Source of the DNA: Alphaproteobacteria bacterium
GTDB lineage: Bacteria; Pseudomonadota; Alphaproteobacteria; Rickettsiales; UBA3002
Length of the DNA: 40,970 bases
Direction of reading: 5' to 3'
Assembly (NCBI GenBank): GCA_022841525.1
Contig: JALHRI010000005.1
Span: 1-40,970 of the forward strand
Both the position numbers and the translations under genes were made by a program. The notes under the pieces were generated by a model, which did no database searches, had not been told where the DNA came from, and saw nothing but the letters and a program-made list of their open reading frames with translations. This document shows, piece by piece, positions 23,456 through 32,288 of the stretch (position 1 is its first letter; each line of letters opens with the position of its first letter).

Positions 23456-24153
23456 CAGGTTTCGCTGATTTTCCAGTCCGGCGTCGTCGATTTGATGGGG
23501 CGGATAAACACCCAATCATCGCGCACGGTCTCCTCGCGCGAGGCGTCGCCTTCCACCACGGTGCCTGCGCTATCTTTGGTCAAATGAATCTGACTGGTTT
23601 CAAACACCACCGTAATTTCTGCATGCATCACGCCGCCGATGGCAGTGGTGCGCGCGTTGGTAATTTCGGCCTTGCGCATCGCGACAAGCGTGGTGCTCGC
23701 ATGGCGAGAAGAGGCAGCCTGAGCATCAAGCACACGGTCAAAATCGCGGTAAACATTTTCTGTAAGCAGCATCGAAAGCGTTTCGCGGTCGCGCGTATTA
23801 AAGGCATCAATCACCATATCAAACGCTGCTTTGGCGCCTTCTAAAAATTCAAGGGCATCAAAGCGCGGATCGCTGGCGGCAATCTGGTTTAACCCGCTGA
23901 TCACCGCTTCGTTTTCGCTGATGGTGTGCGGCACACGCTCTTTCACCCCCGGATTTGATTCGGGCTTTGGCTCAGCCACTCTGGAGCTTGCGCGCACTAC
24001 CGGCGCTTCGGCCATGTCCTCGCTGCGTGATTTTTTGATGTCCTCCGCGTCGCGTCCGCGTGATTCACCGAGCATGGCGCGGTAGCGCAAAATGATAAAG
24101 GCAGCAACGGCGCCCAGAACAATCAAATCGCCAAACGGGATGGAGCTATCCAT
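23455..24153 (-). CDS. Tim44-like domain protein (TimA type)
   Basis: A 232-residue membrane-anchored protein. A single N-terminal hydrophobic segment (about residues 8-22, FGDLIVLGAVAAFIILRYR) is followed by a charged linker and a C-terminal Tim44-like domain (about 85-230) including DPRFDALEFLEGAKAAFDMV, VIDAFNTRDRETLSMLL and DWVFIRPIKSTTPDWKI. Mitochondrial Tim44 tethers the import motor; bacterial members are thought to act at the inner membrane, but their role is not settled. The divergent neighbour secB, 79 bases away, is the standard alphaproteobacterial arrangement and hints at a link with protein export. It is translationally coupled to proC downstream. Confidence 0.85.
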   Translation of the reverse strand: MDSSIPFGDLIVLGAVAAFIILRYRAMLGESRGRDAEDIKKSRSEDMAEAPVVRASSRVAEPKPESNPGVKERVPHTISENEAVISGLNQIAASDPRFDALEFLEGAKAAFDMVIDAFNTRDRETLSMLLTENVYRDFDRVLDAQAASSRHASTTLVAMRKAEITNARTTAIGGVMHAEITVVFETSQIHLTKDSAGTVVEGDASREETVRDDWVFIRPIKSTTPDWKISET

Positions 24154-24232
24154 ACATATCCTAAATTGCTTGCGGTTTACTGCACCATTCTATAGTGCTA
24201 GCCACAGGCAAACTCAAGCTGTGATACACATT

Positions 24233-24709
24233 ATGACCGACGAATCGTTGCAAGCAAACCCTTCCGCTGAAGCGGGCACGCCCCCCACTCCGGCAGTGGC
24301 GCTGCGCGCGCAATATATCAAAGACATGTCGTTTGAAAATCCGCGTGCACCGCAAAGCATCTTTAACGCCACCACCCCACCGGCGATGGATGTGTCGGTT
24401 AATTTGGGCGGCCAGCGGCTTGACGAGCAGGTCTTTGAAATCGTGATTCAGGTGCAAGCCCGTGCGGTGGTGGAAAAAGCCACGGTGTTTTTGATCGATC
24501 TTTCCTACGCTGGCATTATCGAGCTGCGCGCGATGCCGGAAAATTTGGTCGAGCGTGCGGTGTTTATTCAAGGTGCGTCGCTTCTGTTTCCTTACGCACG
24601 GCGCGTGATTTCAGACATTACGCGTGATGGTGGCTTTCCGCCGCTACAGCTGGAGCCGATTGATTTTCACGCCATGTATCTTCAGCAGCGTGGGCAGGCC
24701 GCGGCGTAA
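24233..24709 (+). CDS. secB: Protein-export chaperone SecB
   Basis: A 158-residue chaperone that keeps precursors unfolded and hands them to SecA. The family core is clear: AQYIKDMSFENPRAPQSIF near residue 25-43, DVSVNLGGQRLDEQVFEIVI, KATVFLIDLSYAGIIEL, and the C-terminal PYARRVISDITRDGGFPPLQ followed by LEPIDFHAMYLQQ. ATG 24233 is selected because the family core begins about 20 residues later, and a longer frame from 24092 would cross the divergent promoter region. It is the only + strand gene between 20 kb and the putative origin. It converges with dnaQ with a single base between the stops. Confidence 0.93.
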   Translation: MTDESLQANPSAEAGTPPTPAVALRAQYIKDMSFENPRAPQSIFNATTPPAMDVSVNLGGQRLDEQVFEIVIQVQARAVVEKATVFLIDLSYAGIIELRAMPENLVERAVFIQGASLLFPYARRVISDITRDGGFPPLQLEPIDFHAMYLQQRGQAAA

Positions 24710-24710
24710 A

Positions 24711-25400
24711 TCATCCGGCGAATTTTTTCCAAATCGGCTCGCTGATTTTTTGGATTAGTTTTTCGTGGGCAGCGCGCTCTTCTTCGCTGGCGTGAATGAT
24801 GCGGCCATTTCTGCTCGTATCTATCTCAAACGCTGCGGCTTGCTGATCCGCCTCAGCCTGGCGTTTGGACGCTAAAATCAGCGCCTGCTGGCGTCCGCCC
24901 ATCATTTCTAAATACACATCCGCGAGCAGCTCAGCATCCAGTAGCGCCCCGTGTTTTTCGCGGGCGGTAAGATCAATGTTGAAGCGGCGGCACAGCGCAT
25001 CAAGCCCTGCGGGCTGACCCGGATATTTTCTGCGCGCCATCAGCACCGTATCGGTCGCGCGCTCTGGCGCAAGCGGAGAGTGGCCTGCCCATTCCAGCTC
25101 GGCGTTGATAAATTTCATATCAAACTGCGCGTTGTGAATAATGAGCGTGCTATCTTCAATAAACTCAAGAAACGACGCGGCAACAGATTTGAACAGCGGC
25201 TTATCGCTTAGAAACTGGATGCTTAGTCCGTGAATGCGCTCCGCCTCGGGTGGCATGTCGCGCTCGGGGTTCAAATAGGTGTGAAACACATTGCCCGTGC
25301 GCACATGGTTACGCAGCTCAACGCAGCCAATCTCCACCACCCGGTGACCCGAATGCGGGTCAAGGCCGGTAGTTTCCGTATCGAGTACAATTTCACGCAC
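24711..25400 (-). CDS. dnaQ: DNA polymerase III epsilon subunit (proofreading exonuclease)
   Basis: A 229-residue DEDDh 3'-5' exonuclease. Catalytic residues can be placed: Asp7 and Glu9 in IVLDTETTGLD, Asp94 in IHNAQFDMKFIN, and His150 with Asp155 in REKHGALLDAELLADVYLE. The C-terminal extension after residue 175, ending ISEPIWKKFAG, matches the segment used to hold the polymerase alpha subunit in this group, so this copy is taken as the true replicative epsilon. GTG at 25400 is the start; it lies inside the end of the upstream paralogue, whose TGA falls within GTGCGTGAA. The neighbours coaE and aroE form the common alphaproteobacterial order. Confidence 0.9.
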   Translation of the reverse strand: MREIVLDTETTGLDPHSGHRVVEIGCVELRNHVRTGNVFHTYLNPERDMPPEAERIHGLSIQFLSDKPLFKSVAASFLEFIEDSTLIIHNAQFDMKFINAELEWAGHSPLAPERATDTVLMARRKYPGQPAGLDALCRRFNIDLTAREKHGALLDAELLADVYLEMMGGRQQALILASKRQAEADQQAAAFEIDTSRNGRIIHASEEERAAHEKLIQKISEPIWKKFAG

Positions 25401-26097
25401 CTAATTCACCGCACCTAACAATTTTATCGCCAACAACAACGTAATTTACCCTTGTTTTGGGAGAAGCATCTGGAGAGTCCAGTTTCAGCAATTTTGTATA
25501 TACGGCATTAAGCAAAAGCGTATCAATGAGTGCGCCATGATGTTTTCTGAAATTGATAGCATCCCCGCTTAATAGCGCATCATACGCGCCTTGATATTTT
25601 TTTTCTGCTAAGCTGCCCGGCCTCATCCTATCGTTTATCATTCCAGCGTGCTGCAGCATATCTTGCGAAAAATTTACACCCCACTCCACCAAAGCATCAA
25701 GCTTTCTGTTGGAGAAAATGGCGCTCTTATTCTTTGCTATTTCTTTGGTATCAATCGTCTGATTGGTGAGCGCTGGCTTTCCGATTTTTTCTAGTTCGGC
25801 ATTTAAAAAGCCCATGTCGAAGGGAGCGTTATGAATCACCAGCGGCGAATCTTTAATGAAGCCTAAAAAATCTTCTGCAATTTCTGAAAAGAGGGGCGAG
25901 CCTTTAAGCTCTTGCGATGTAATGCCGTGGACCTTTACCACGGCTTCTGAAATGTCGCGTTCGGGGTTTAGGTAGGTGTGAAACATCTTGCCAGTTAACA
26001 TGCCATTTATGCGCTCTAATGCGCAAATCTCTATAACCCGGTCTCCCGTTTCTGGATTAAACCCAGTGGTTTCAGTATCAAGTACAATTTCACGCAC
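25393..26097 (-). CDS. Second DnaQ-like exonuclease with an insertion
   Basis: A 234-residue paralogue that starts with the same residues, MREIVLDTETTG, as the dnaQ directly after it. Asp7, Glu9, Asp94, His187 and Asp192 keep the DEDDh set, so catalysis is likely. It aligns without gaps to about residue 110, then carries about 37 extra residues between the middle and last motifs (around NFSQDMLQHAGMINDRMRPG), and its C-terminus is unrelated to that of dnaQ. The DNA is distinctly richer in A+T than its neighbours. Its start overlaps the coaE end by eight bases in the same way as its own end overlaps dnaQ. It may be a tandem duplicate that diverged or a foreign gene that recombined at the conserved start. 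Confidence 0.82.
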   Translation of the reverse strand: MREIVLDTETTGFNPETGDRVIEICALERINGMLTGKMFHTYLNPERDISEAVVKVHGITSQELKGSPLFSEIAEDFLGFIKDSPLVIHNAPFDMGFLNAELEKIGKPALTNQTIDTKEIAKNKSAIFSNRKLDALVEWGVNFSQDMLQHAGMINDRMRPGSLAEKKYQGAYDALLSGDAINFRKHHGALIDTLLLNAVYTKLLKLDSPDASPKTRVNYVVVGDKIVRCGELGA

Positions 26098-26686
26098 GCG
26101 TCATCACCCGTTTGAGAATAGTTTCAAGCTCTCGGCGCATCTGCGCTTTGCCAAGGTTACTGCTGATAACGCTGTCTGCCAACTGGTTTCGCGTGCGCGC
26201 TGGTAGTTGCCGCGCGCGCAGACGACGGTATTTTTCCTCACTCATGCCGGGGCGCGAAAAAGCGCGCCGGCGCTGGCGCTTTTCACTCGCGTCCACCGCG
26301 ATCACCAGATCGCAGAGCGCATCCGCGCCCGTTTCAAACAAAAGCGGGATATCGAGCGCCACGGCGCGCAGCCGCTGACGCTGCGCGCGGGCAATAAACG
26401 CTTCCTCCTCGGCGCGAATAAAGGGGTGAAGAATCTGTTCAAGCGCGTGCAGCGCGCGATCATCTCCCACCACGCAGGCGGCGAGTTTACTGCGATCAAT
26501 CATGCCTTGTTCCAGCGCCGCCGGAAATCGCTCCGCGAGGCGGCGGATGACTTCCGGGTGGTTTTTCAGCAGGCGGTGTGCACAGTCATCGGCGTTAAAG
26601 CAGCGAATGCCAGGGCGCTTCAGCATCGCCGTCGCGGTGCTTTTGCCGCTAGCCATGCCGCCGGTGATGCCAACAACAATCGTCAT
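26090..26686 (-). CDS. coaE: Dephospho-CoA kinase
   Basis: A 198-residue kinase that phosphorylates the 3'-hydroxyl of dephospho-CoA, the last step of coenzyme A synthesis. The P-loop is GITGGMASGKSTATAML (residues 6-22), followed by FNADDCAHRLL with the catalytic Asp, LEQILHPFIRAEEEAFI, the ALDIPLLFETGADALCDLVI motif and a Q-like RRLRARQLP segment. ATG 26686 overlaps the aroE stop as ATGA; the longer frame from 26746 lies inside aroE. At the other end the stop lies within the GTG start region of the second DnaQ-like gene. The chain aroE-coaE-dnaQ is typical for the class and surely one operon. Confidence 0.92.
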   Translation of the reverse strand: MTIVVGITGGMASGKSTATAMLKRPGIRCFNADDCAHRLLKNHPEVIRRLAERFPAALEQGMIDRSKLAACVVGDDRALHALEQILHPFIRAEEEAFIARAQRQRLRAVALDIPLLFETGADALCDLVIAVDASEKRQRRRAFSRPGMSEEKYRRLRARQLPARTRNQLADSVISSNLGKAQMRRELETILKRVMTRA

Positions 26687-27531
26687 CCGCCCCTGACCGC
26701 TAGCTGTAAAATTTCTGCGTCTATTTCCGGCTTGATGCCGTGCCAAATTTCAAACGCCGCCTGCGCCTGATAAAGCAGCATCCCAATTCCGCTGACGGTT
26801 TTATTGCCGCGCGCCTGCGCCTGCGTGAGCAGCTCGGTTTGAAGCGGCGCATACACACTATCATGCACCAGCGCATCGGTGCTTAAGCACGACAAATCAA
26901 GCGTCAGCGGCGCGTGGTGAAGCATGCCAAGGCTGGTGGCATTCACCAGCAGGCGAACATGCTCGAGGGCTTTTTCTTTATTTTCCCACTGAATTATCTG
27001 AACCGGCACCGGCATGGACGCGGCGAGCTGCTCGGCATTGCGCAGGGTACGATTTGCAAGCATAATCTCGCGCACGCCGAGTTGGTGCAGCGCCATAATC
27101 GCCGCTCGCGCCGCGCCGCCCGCACCCAGCACCAGTGCGCAGGAGAGATAGGGCGAGAGATCGCCCGCACCGCTGCGTAAATTTTCAGCGATGCCGTAGA
27201 CATCTGTATTATACGCGCAGATTTTTTGCGCGGTGATGTGCAGCGTGTTCGCAGCGCCCACAGCTCTGGCCAGCGGATCAATTTCATCTACGTATTCCAG
27301 CACGTTTTCTTTATAGGGAATGGTGATATTCAGACCCAGCACGCCCAGCGCCTGCGCCCCCTTAATAGCGTGAGGCAGTCCGCTGGGTGCGACATCAAAC
27401 GCCAAATAACGCGCGGCAATCTGATGTTTCGCCAGCCAGTGGTGATGAATGCGCGGCGAGCGCGAATGCGCCACCGGATGGCCGATTAAGCCGGTGAATT
27501 TGGTGGTGCCCGAAATGCTAGGAAGCGCCAT
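26683..27531 (-). CDS. aroE: Shikimate dehydrogenase
   Basis: A 282-residue NADPH-dependent enzyme reducing 3-dehydroshikimate in aromatic amino acid synthesis. Substrate-site motifs: GLIGHPVAHSRSPRIHHHWL (about residues 14-33), LNITIPYKENV with the catalytic Lys, and AANTLHI. The nucleotide-binding motif is LVLGAGGAARAAIMAL, with NATSLGM later and a C-terminal GIGMLLYQAQAAFEIWHG. ATG 27531 lies 14 bases inside the end of ppsR, giving overlap on the same strand. In many relatives maf lies between ppsR and aroE; here it is absent. The frame continues upstream to 27603 but only as shadow of ppsR. Confidence 0.92.
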   Translation of the reverse strand: MALPSISGTTKFTGLIGHPVAHSRSPRIHHHWLAKHQIAARYLAFDVAPSGLPHAIKGAQALGVLGLNITIPYKENVLEYVDEIDPLARAVGAANTLHITAQKICAYNTDVYGIAENLRSGAGDLSPYLSCALVLGAGGAARAAIMALHQLGVREIMLANRTLRNAEQLAASMPVPVQIIQWENKEKALEHVRLLVNATSLGMLHHAPLTLDLSCLSTDALVHDSVYAPLQTELLTQAQARGNKTVSGIGMLLYQAQAAFEIWHGIKPEIDAEILQLAVRGG

Positions 27532-28360
27532 GAGCTGCTTCCTCGTTGCGCTTTTCGATCTGTCGTTGGCGGTACTGTATAATATGGGCAGCCGTTTCCT
27601 CAACCGAGCGACGGGTTACATCAATCACAGGCCAGCCTTGTTGACGGAAAAGTCGTTTCGCTTCATCAATTTCAGCGCGCACATGCTCCATATTGACATA
27701 ATCACTATCTAGATCCTGCTTCAAACTTTGCAAACGGCTGGTACGAATATCAATCAGGCGCTCACCAGAAATCGTCAGACCCACCACCAGCGGCTGGGTT
27801 AATTCCATCAGATTTTCCGGCAGCGGGCAGCCGGGAACGTAAGGCACGTTTGCGGCCTTGAACCCTCGGTGCGCCAAATAAACACAGGTCGGCGATTTTG
27901 AGGTGCGCGAGACGCCCACCAGCACAATATCGGCTTTTTCCAAATTCCACGTTGCCTGACCGTCATCATGTTCGAGGGCGAAATTAATCGCATCGATCCG
28001 CGAGAAATAATGCTCACCCAGTTCATGCTGCGATCCGGGTGATCCCGCCGCTTCAATTTCCAGATAGTTCGATAAATCGCGCACCACATGACTTAAAATC
28101 GGAATGCAGGGCAAGCCGCGCTTGGCGCAGGCCGCGCGCAGCATCTCGCGCATGGTGGCATCCACCAGCGTAAACATCACCACACCGGGATAGGCATCCA
28201 AACTGGCGAGCATTTTCTCCAGCTGGCCTTTGGTGCGCACCAGCGGCCAGACATGATCGACCGAGCTTACATCATCAAACTGCGCCAGTGCTGCCCGCGC
28301 GACAGAATTCACCGTCTCGCCGGTAGAGTCAGATACTAAATGTAAGTGAAATTGTTTCAT
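27518..28360 (-). CDS. ppsR: PEP synthase regulatory kinase/pyrophosphorylase (DUF299, RP001 homologue)
   Basis: A 280-residue member of the DUF299 family, bifunctional ADP-dependent kinase and phosphate-dependent pyrophosphorylase acting on phosphoenolpyruvate synthase or pyruvate phosphate dikinase. The start reads FHLHLVSDSTGETVNSVARA, typical of the family, and the nucleotide motif is VLVGVSRTSKSPTCVYLA (about residues 144-161), followed by KAANVPYVPGCPLPENL and a basic C-terminal helix. It is the first gene of the long minus-strand run toward dnaQ. Across a 320-base gap it is divergent from hemE, the pair that flanks the chromosome origin in Caulobacter and Rickettsia. Confidence 0.92.
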   Translation of the reverse strand: MKQFHLHLVSDSTGETVNSVARAALAQFDDVSSVDHVWPLVRTKGQLEKMLASLDAYPGVVMFTLVDATMREMLRAACAKRGLPCIPILSHVVRDLSNYLEIEAAGSPGSQHELGEHYFSRIDAINFALEHDDGQATWNLEKADIVLVGVSRTSKSPTCVYLAHRGFKAANVPYVPGCPLPENLMELTQPLVVGLTISGERLIDIRTSRLQSLKQDLDSDYVNMEHVRAEIDEAKRLFRQQGWPVIDVTRRSVEETAAHIIQYRQRQIEKRNEEAAHGAS

Positions 28361-28681
28361 AAGCCTGTGGAAAAACGCAGTAATAATGCAGGGAGATTTT
28401 GGGTATATCGCAAGCGCGCCTATTTATCCATCGTTCTTATCTGCTTTGCGGATCACTTATCCCATTGTGGATGGTTCGCTTCGTTCTTTTCGCATACATG
28501 GGAAAAAAGATTTCTTGTTTTAGCATACGCGTGATCTGCACTTCGTTTTGGTTCTTTTTTTGTACATCGCTTATGTGTGTAACTGCGTGTATGGCATGTG
28601 TGATAGAAACAATCCCCAATCTTCCTATGCCCTACTAAAACCACTACTTCTTATTTTATAATTATAGTTTAAGTAGAGGCT
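28361..28681. other. Putative chromosomal replication origin (oriC) between ppsR and hemE
   Basis: No gene is present. The gap lies between the DUF299/RP001 gene and hemE, the conserved setting of the Caulobacter and Rickettsia origins. DnaA-box-like sites (consensus TTATCCACA): TGTGGAAAA at 28366-28374 (reverse, one mismatch), TTATCCATC at 28424-28432 (two), TGTGGATGG at 28466-28474 (reverse, two). An A+T-rich stretch lies at 28636-28675 and includes TATAAT at 28657-28662, which may also be the hemE promoter -10 box. Coding strands diverge from this gap: minus to the left, plus to the right, as expected around an origin. Confidence 0.65.
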
Positions 28682-29710
28682 ATGACTCATCACAAACCGA
28701 TTCTTGCATCGCTAACGGGCGGGAAAACGCAGCGCACACCGTGCTGGTTTATGCGTCAGGCCGGGCGGTATTTACCCGAATACCGTGAGGTGCGCAGCAG
28801 CGTTCCTGATTTTTTATCGTTATGTTATACGCCGAAAAAAGCTGCGGAAGTCACACTGCAGCCCATTTACCGTTACGGTATGGATGGTGCGATTTTATTT
28901 TCTGATATTCTGGTGATTCCTGATGCGCTGGGTCAGCCCGTGCGCTTTGTCGAAAAAGAAGGGCCAAGGCTCGATAAAATCACCAGCCTTAAGCAAATTG
29001 ACGCGCTGGATGTTTCACGTACGAGGATCCATCTGGCGCCGGTTGCCGAGACCATTGGCCGCGTGGTGCCTGAGCTTCCAGATCACGTCACCATGCTTGG
29101 TTTTGCTGGTGCGCCGTGGACGGTGGCGTGCTATATGCTGCAAGGAAGGGGTAAGGAATTTTCTGAAGCTATTCAGATTGCTCGCGCGCAACCAGCCCTG
29201 GTTGCGGCGCTGTTTGAAAAAATCATTCCCGCGACCGTTTCTTACCTTCAGATGCAGATCGAGGCAGGCGTCGAAGCGCTGCAATTATTTGATAGCTGGG
29301 CGGGTCTGGTGCCGGATGATTTGTTTGAAACGCTGGTTACTGCGCCGAATGCTAAGATCGTTGCCGCCATTAGAGCGAGCCATCCACACACACCAATCAT
29401 TGGCTTTGCCAAAGATATCGGCGCGCGCCTTACGGGTTACGCCCGACAGCTAGGCTGTCAGGGCATTGGCATTGGCATGGATATGACCATGAAACAGGCC
29501 AGAGCGCTGGTGGGAAACGACGTTGTTCTGCAAGGCAATCTCGATCCTGAGCTTTTGGCAATCAATCTTCCAGAAGCGCTAAAACAGGCGCACATCATTT
29601 TGGAGGATATGCGCGATCAGCCGTTTATTTTTAATTTGGGTCACGGTATGGTGCCGCATTGCCCGCCGGAACATCTGGCGGCGCTGATGCAAGTAATCAG
29701 ACAAGAATAG
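28682..29710 (+). CDS. hemE: Uroporphyrinogen decarboxylase
   Basis: A 342-residue enzyme converting uroporphyrinogen III to coproporphyrinogen III in heme synthesis. The signature PCWFMRQAGRYLPEYREVRS (about residues 20-39) is complete with the active-site Arg residues. DGAILFSDILVIPDALG holds the catalytic Asp, and GFAGAPWTVACYMLQG, LQLFDSWAGLV and the C-terminal GNLDPELL and FNLGHGMVPHCPPEHL motifs follow. Length is typical. AGAGG is only two bases from ATG 28682, an unusually short spacing, so initiation may be weak or the transcript may start elsewhere. It is the first gene to the right of the putative origin; leuS follows after 21 bases. Confidence 0.93.
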   Translation: MTHHKPILASLTGGKTQRTPCWFMRQAGRYLPEYREVRSSVPDFLSLCYTPKKAAEVTLQPIYRYGMDGAILFSDILVIPDALGQPVRFVEKEGPRLDKITSLKQIDALDVSRTRIHLAPVAETIGRVVPELPDHVTMLGFAGAPWTVACYMLQGRGKEFSEAIQIARAQPALVAALFEKIIPATVSYLQMQIEAGVEALQLFDSWAGLVPDDLFETLVTAPNAKIVAAIRASHPHTPIIGFAKDIGARLTGYARQLGCQGIGIGMDMTMKQARALVGNDVVLQGNLDPELLAINLPEALKQAHIILEDMRDQPFIFNLGHGMVPHCPPEHLAALMQVIRQE

Positions 29711-29731
29711 TAAAAAAAACTAAGGCAGCTC

Positions 29732-32287
29732 ATGGAATCACAGCGTTATAATTTCCGCGCATCCGAACAACATTGGCAATCAGAGTGGGCGCAGCGACGC
29801 ACGTTTTTAACGCCTGCGAAAAACGAAAAGCCGGATTTTTTTGTGCTAGAAATGTTTCCCTATCCGTCGGGGAACATTCACATGGGCCATGTGCGCAATT
29901 ACACGCTCGGCGATGTCGTGGCCCGCTTCAAACGCGCGCAGGGCTTTAATGTGCTCTACCCCATGGGCTGGGATGCGTTTGGCCTGCCCGCGGAAAACGC
30001 CGCCATCGAGCGCGGCGTGCATCCAGGAAAATGGACGCTTGCCAACATCGCCACCATGCGCGAGCAGCTCAAATCCATCGGGCTTTCGTATGACTGGACG
30101 CGCGAAGTCACCACCTGTCTGCCCGAATATTACCAGCACGAGCAGCGGTTTTTTCTAAACATGCTCGAGCGCGGCATTGCCTACCGCAAAGAAGCGGTGG
30201 TCAACTGGGACCCGGTCGACAACACCGTACTTGCTAACGAGCAGGTGGTGGATGGCCGCGGTTGGCGATCCGGCGCAGTGGTGGAGCGTCGCACACTTTC
30301 GCAGTGGTTTTTGCGTATCTCAGAGTATGCCGAAGATTTATTGCAAGGGCTGGAAAGCCTTGGCGGCTGGCCGGAAAAAGTGCGCACCATGCAAGAGCGG
30401 TGGATTGGGAAGTCGGAAGGCTGTTTGGTGAAACTGCAAGTGACCGGAGCTCAGAGTTCAGAGTTCAGTCATTTAGAAGTTTATACCACTCGCCCCGACA
30501 CGTTTTACGGCATGAGCTTCGTGGCGATTGCGCCCGATCATCCGCTTAGCAAATCACTGGCCCCTGACAATCCGCCGCTGACCGCGTTCATCAAACAATG
30601 CCAGGCGCTGGGCACTTCGGAAGAGGCGATCGAGAAGGCCGAAAAGCAGGGCTTTGACACCGGCCTGAAGGTGATCAACCCGTTTTCCGGCGAAGAAGTG
30701 CCGCTCTATGTCGCCAATTTTGTGCTGATGGATTACGGCACCGGCGCCGTATTTGGCTGCCCCGCCCACGACGCCCGCGATTATGAATTCGCGGTGAAAT
30801 ATGGGCTTGAGGTGAAGCAAGTGGTCGGAGTTCAGAGTTCGGAGTTCAGTGGTGATCTCCCTTATCTAGATGATGGAGTGATGATCAATTCACCGAACTC
30901 TGAACTCCGAACTCCGAACTCTTTCTCCTTAAACGGCCTCACCACCGCTGCTGCTAAAGAAGCCGCAATCACCGAAATTGAAGCACGCGGGATAGGTGCG
31001 CGTAAGATCAATTACCGCCTGCGTGATTGGGGCATTTCCAGGCAGCGTTACTGGGGCTGCCCGATCCCGATCATTCACTGCAAAGACTGTGGCGCGGTGC
31101 CGGTGCCCGAAGATCAGCTGCCAGTGACGCTTCCTGAAGACGTGACTTTTGATGCGCCGGGTAATCCGCTTGTGCGTCACCCGAGCTGGAAGCATGTGGA
31201 CTGTCCGAAATGCGGCAAACCCGCCACCCGCGAAACGGATACGTTTGACACGTTTTTTGAATCCAGCTGGTATTATGCCTGTTATGCCTCCGGCGGCGGC
31301 GCACATGGGATTATCGCTGAAGAAGCCGCACGCTGGCTGCCGGTGCAGCAATATATCGGCGGCATCGAGCATGCCGTACTGCATCTTCTGTATTCGCGCT
31401 TTTTCGCCCGCGCCCTCACCGATTGCGGCGTGTTTAATCTGCGCGAACCGTTTGCAGGCCTGATGACTCAAGGCATGGTGTGCCATGCAACCTTCAAGGA
31501 CGAACACGGCAACTGGATCTATCCCGCCGATGCGCAAAAACAAGGCGCGCGCGTGACGGTGGGGCGCTCGGAAAAAATGAGCAAGTCGAAGAAAAATACC
31601 GTCGATCCGCGCGAGATGATCGAGTCTTACGGCGCAGACACCGCGCGGCTGTTCATGATGTCGGACTCGCCGCCAGATCGTGATCTGGAATGGACCGATG
31701 CCGGCATTGAAGGAGCCTGGCGCTACGTGCAGCGGTTTTACCGCTTGGTGGCAAGAGTTCAGAGTCCACAGTCCGGAGTCCAGAAAAATACCACCGAACT
31801 CCGAACTCCGAACTCCGAGCTCTTAAAATTAATTCACAAAACCATCCATCACGTCACGGCGGATATTGCGCAGTTTCATTTCAATAAAGCCGTTGCGCGG
31901 ATACGCGAGCTGACCAATGCGCTCGAAAAATTAGAGGCAGATGAAGCCGCGTTGCGCGAAGGCATTGGCGCTGCCGTGCAGCTGATGGCGCCGTTCATGC
32001 CGCATCTGGCGGAGGAATGCTGGCGCATGTTGGGCCATCAAACCTTAGTGTGCGAAACGCCCTGGCCGAAAGCAGACCCATCCTTGATTGTAGATGATAC
32101 CGTCACGGTGGCCGTACAGGTCAATGGCAAGCTGCGCGCGACCTTGCAGCTCGCCTCGGACACTTCAAAGGAAGATGCGGAAAAAGCGGCATTGGCGGAA
32201 GAAAAAGTCATCGCCGCGATCGAGGGTAAAATGGTGAAAAAAATCATCGTTGTGCCTGGCAAAATTGTGAATGTGGTGGCGGCGTAA
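29732..32287 (+). CDS. leuS: Leucyl-tRNA synthetase carrying in-frame repeat arms
   Basis: An 851-residue class I synthetase charging tRNA-Leu. The HIGH-type motif is in [20 protein letters not shown] (about residue 42-58); the CP1 editing domain (about 220-420) includes [14 protein letters not shown] and [17 protein letters not shown] appears in [14 protein letters not shown]. The anticodon-binding domain and the C-terminal domain, ending [16 protein letters not shown], complete it. GAGTTC-type heptamer arms interrupt it three times: a single left arm (30447-30468), arms on both sides of the native [12 protein letters not shown] segment (30827-30850 and 30891-30921), and a compact pair (31755-31822) between the catalytic core and the anticodon domain. 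The frame stays open, so a functional enzyme with extra loops is expected. Confidence 0.93.
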   Translation: MESQRYNFRASEQHWQSEWAQRRTFLTPAKNEKPDFFVLEMFPYPSGNIHMGHVRNYTLGDVVARFKRAQGFNVLYPMGWDAFGLPAENAAIERGVHPGKWTLANIATMREQLKSIGLSYDWTREVTTCLPEYYQHEQRFFLNMLERGIAYRKEAVVNWDPVDNTVLANEQVVDGRGWRSGAVVERRTLSQWFLRISEYAEDLLQGLESLGGWPEKVRTMQERWIGKSEGCLVKLQVTGAQSSEFSHLEVYTTRPDTFYGMSFVAIAPDHPLSKSLAPDNPPLTAFIKQCQALGTSEEAIEKAEKQGFDTGLKVINPFSGEEVPLYVANFVLMDYGTGAVFGCPAHDARDYEFAVKYGLEVKQVVGVQSSEFSGDLPYLDDGVMINSPNSELRTPNSFSLNGLTTAAAKEAAITEIEARGIGARKINYRLRDWGISRQRYWGCPIPIIHCKDCGAVPVPEDQLPVTLPEDVTFDAPGNPLVRHPSWKHVDCPKCGKPATRETDTFDTFFESSWYYACYASGGGAHGIIAEEAARWLPVQQYIGGIEHAVLHLLYSRFFARALTDCGVFNLREPFAGLMTQGMVCHATFKDEHGNWIYPADAQKQGARVTVGRSEKMSKSKKNTVDPREMIESYGADTARLFMMSDSPPDRDLEWTDAGIEGAWRYVQRFYRLVARVQSPQSGVQKNTTELRTPNSELLKLIHKTIHHVTADIAQFHFNKAVARIRELTNALEKLEADEAALREGIGAAVQLMAPFMPHLAEECWRMLGHQTLVCETPWPKADPSLIVDDTVTVAVQVNGKLRATLQLASDTSKEDAEKAALAEEKVIAAIEGKMVKKIIVVPGKIVNVVAA
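30447..30468 (+). repeat. Single GAGTTCA heptamer arm in leuS
   Basis: GAGCTCA, GAGTTCA, GAGTTCA and a following G, coding for QSSEFS just before the VYTTRPDT motif of the editing domain. No complementary arm follows closely; the next arm is about 360 bases away and has the same orientation. Confidence 0.85.
30827..30921 (+). repeat. Heptamer arms flanking native leuS sequence
   Basis: The left arm 30827-30850 (GAGTTCA/GAGTTCG) and the right arm 30891-30921 (CACCGAA, CTCTGAA, CTCCGAA twice, CTC) are complementary. The 40 bases between them encode [14 protein letters not shown], which looks like ordinary leuS sequence, so the two arms sit in two neighbouring loops rather than at one insertion point. 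Confidence 0.85.
31755..31822 (+). repeat. Compact heptamer inverted pair in leuS
   Basis: The left arm 31755-31783 has degenerate units (GAGTTCA, GAGTCCA, CAGTCCG, GAGTCCA). A spacer of eight bases follows, then the right arm 31792-31822 (CACCGAA, CTCCGAA three times with one change). It encodes a loop between LVARVQ and [12 protein letters not shown]. Confidence 0.88.
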
Positions 32288-32288
32288 G

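Noticed and set aside
28437-28644. Small minus-strand open frames in the ppsR-hemE gap
   Set aside because: They have no ribosome binding site and no recognisable family, and they cover the DnaA-box-like region; the gap is better read as regulatory or origin DNA.
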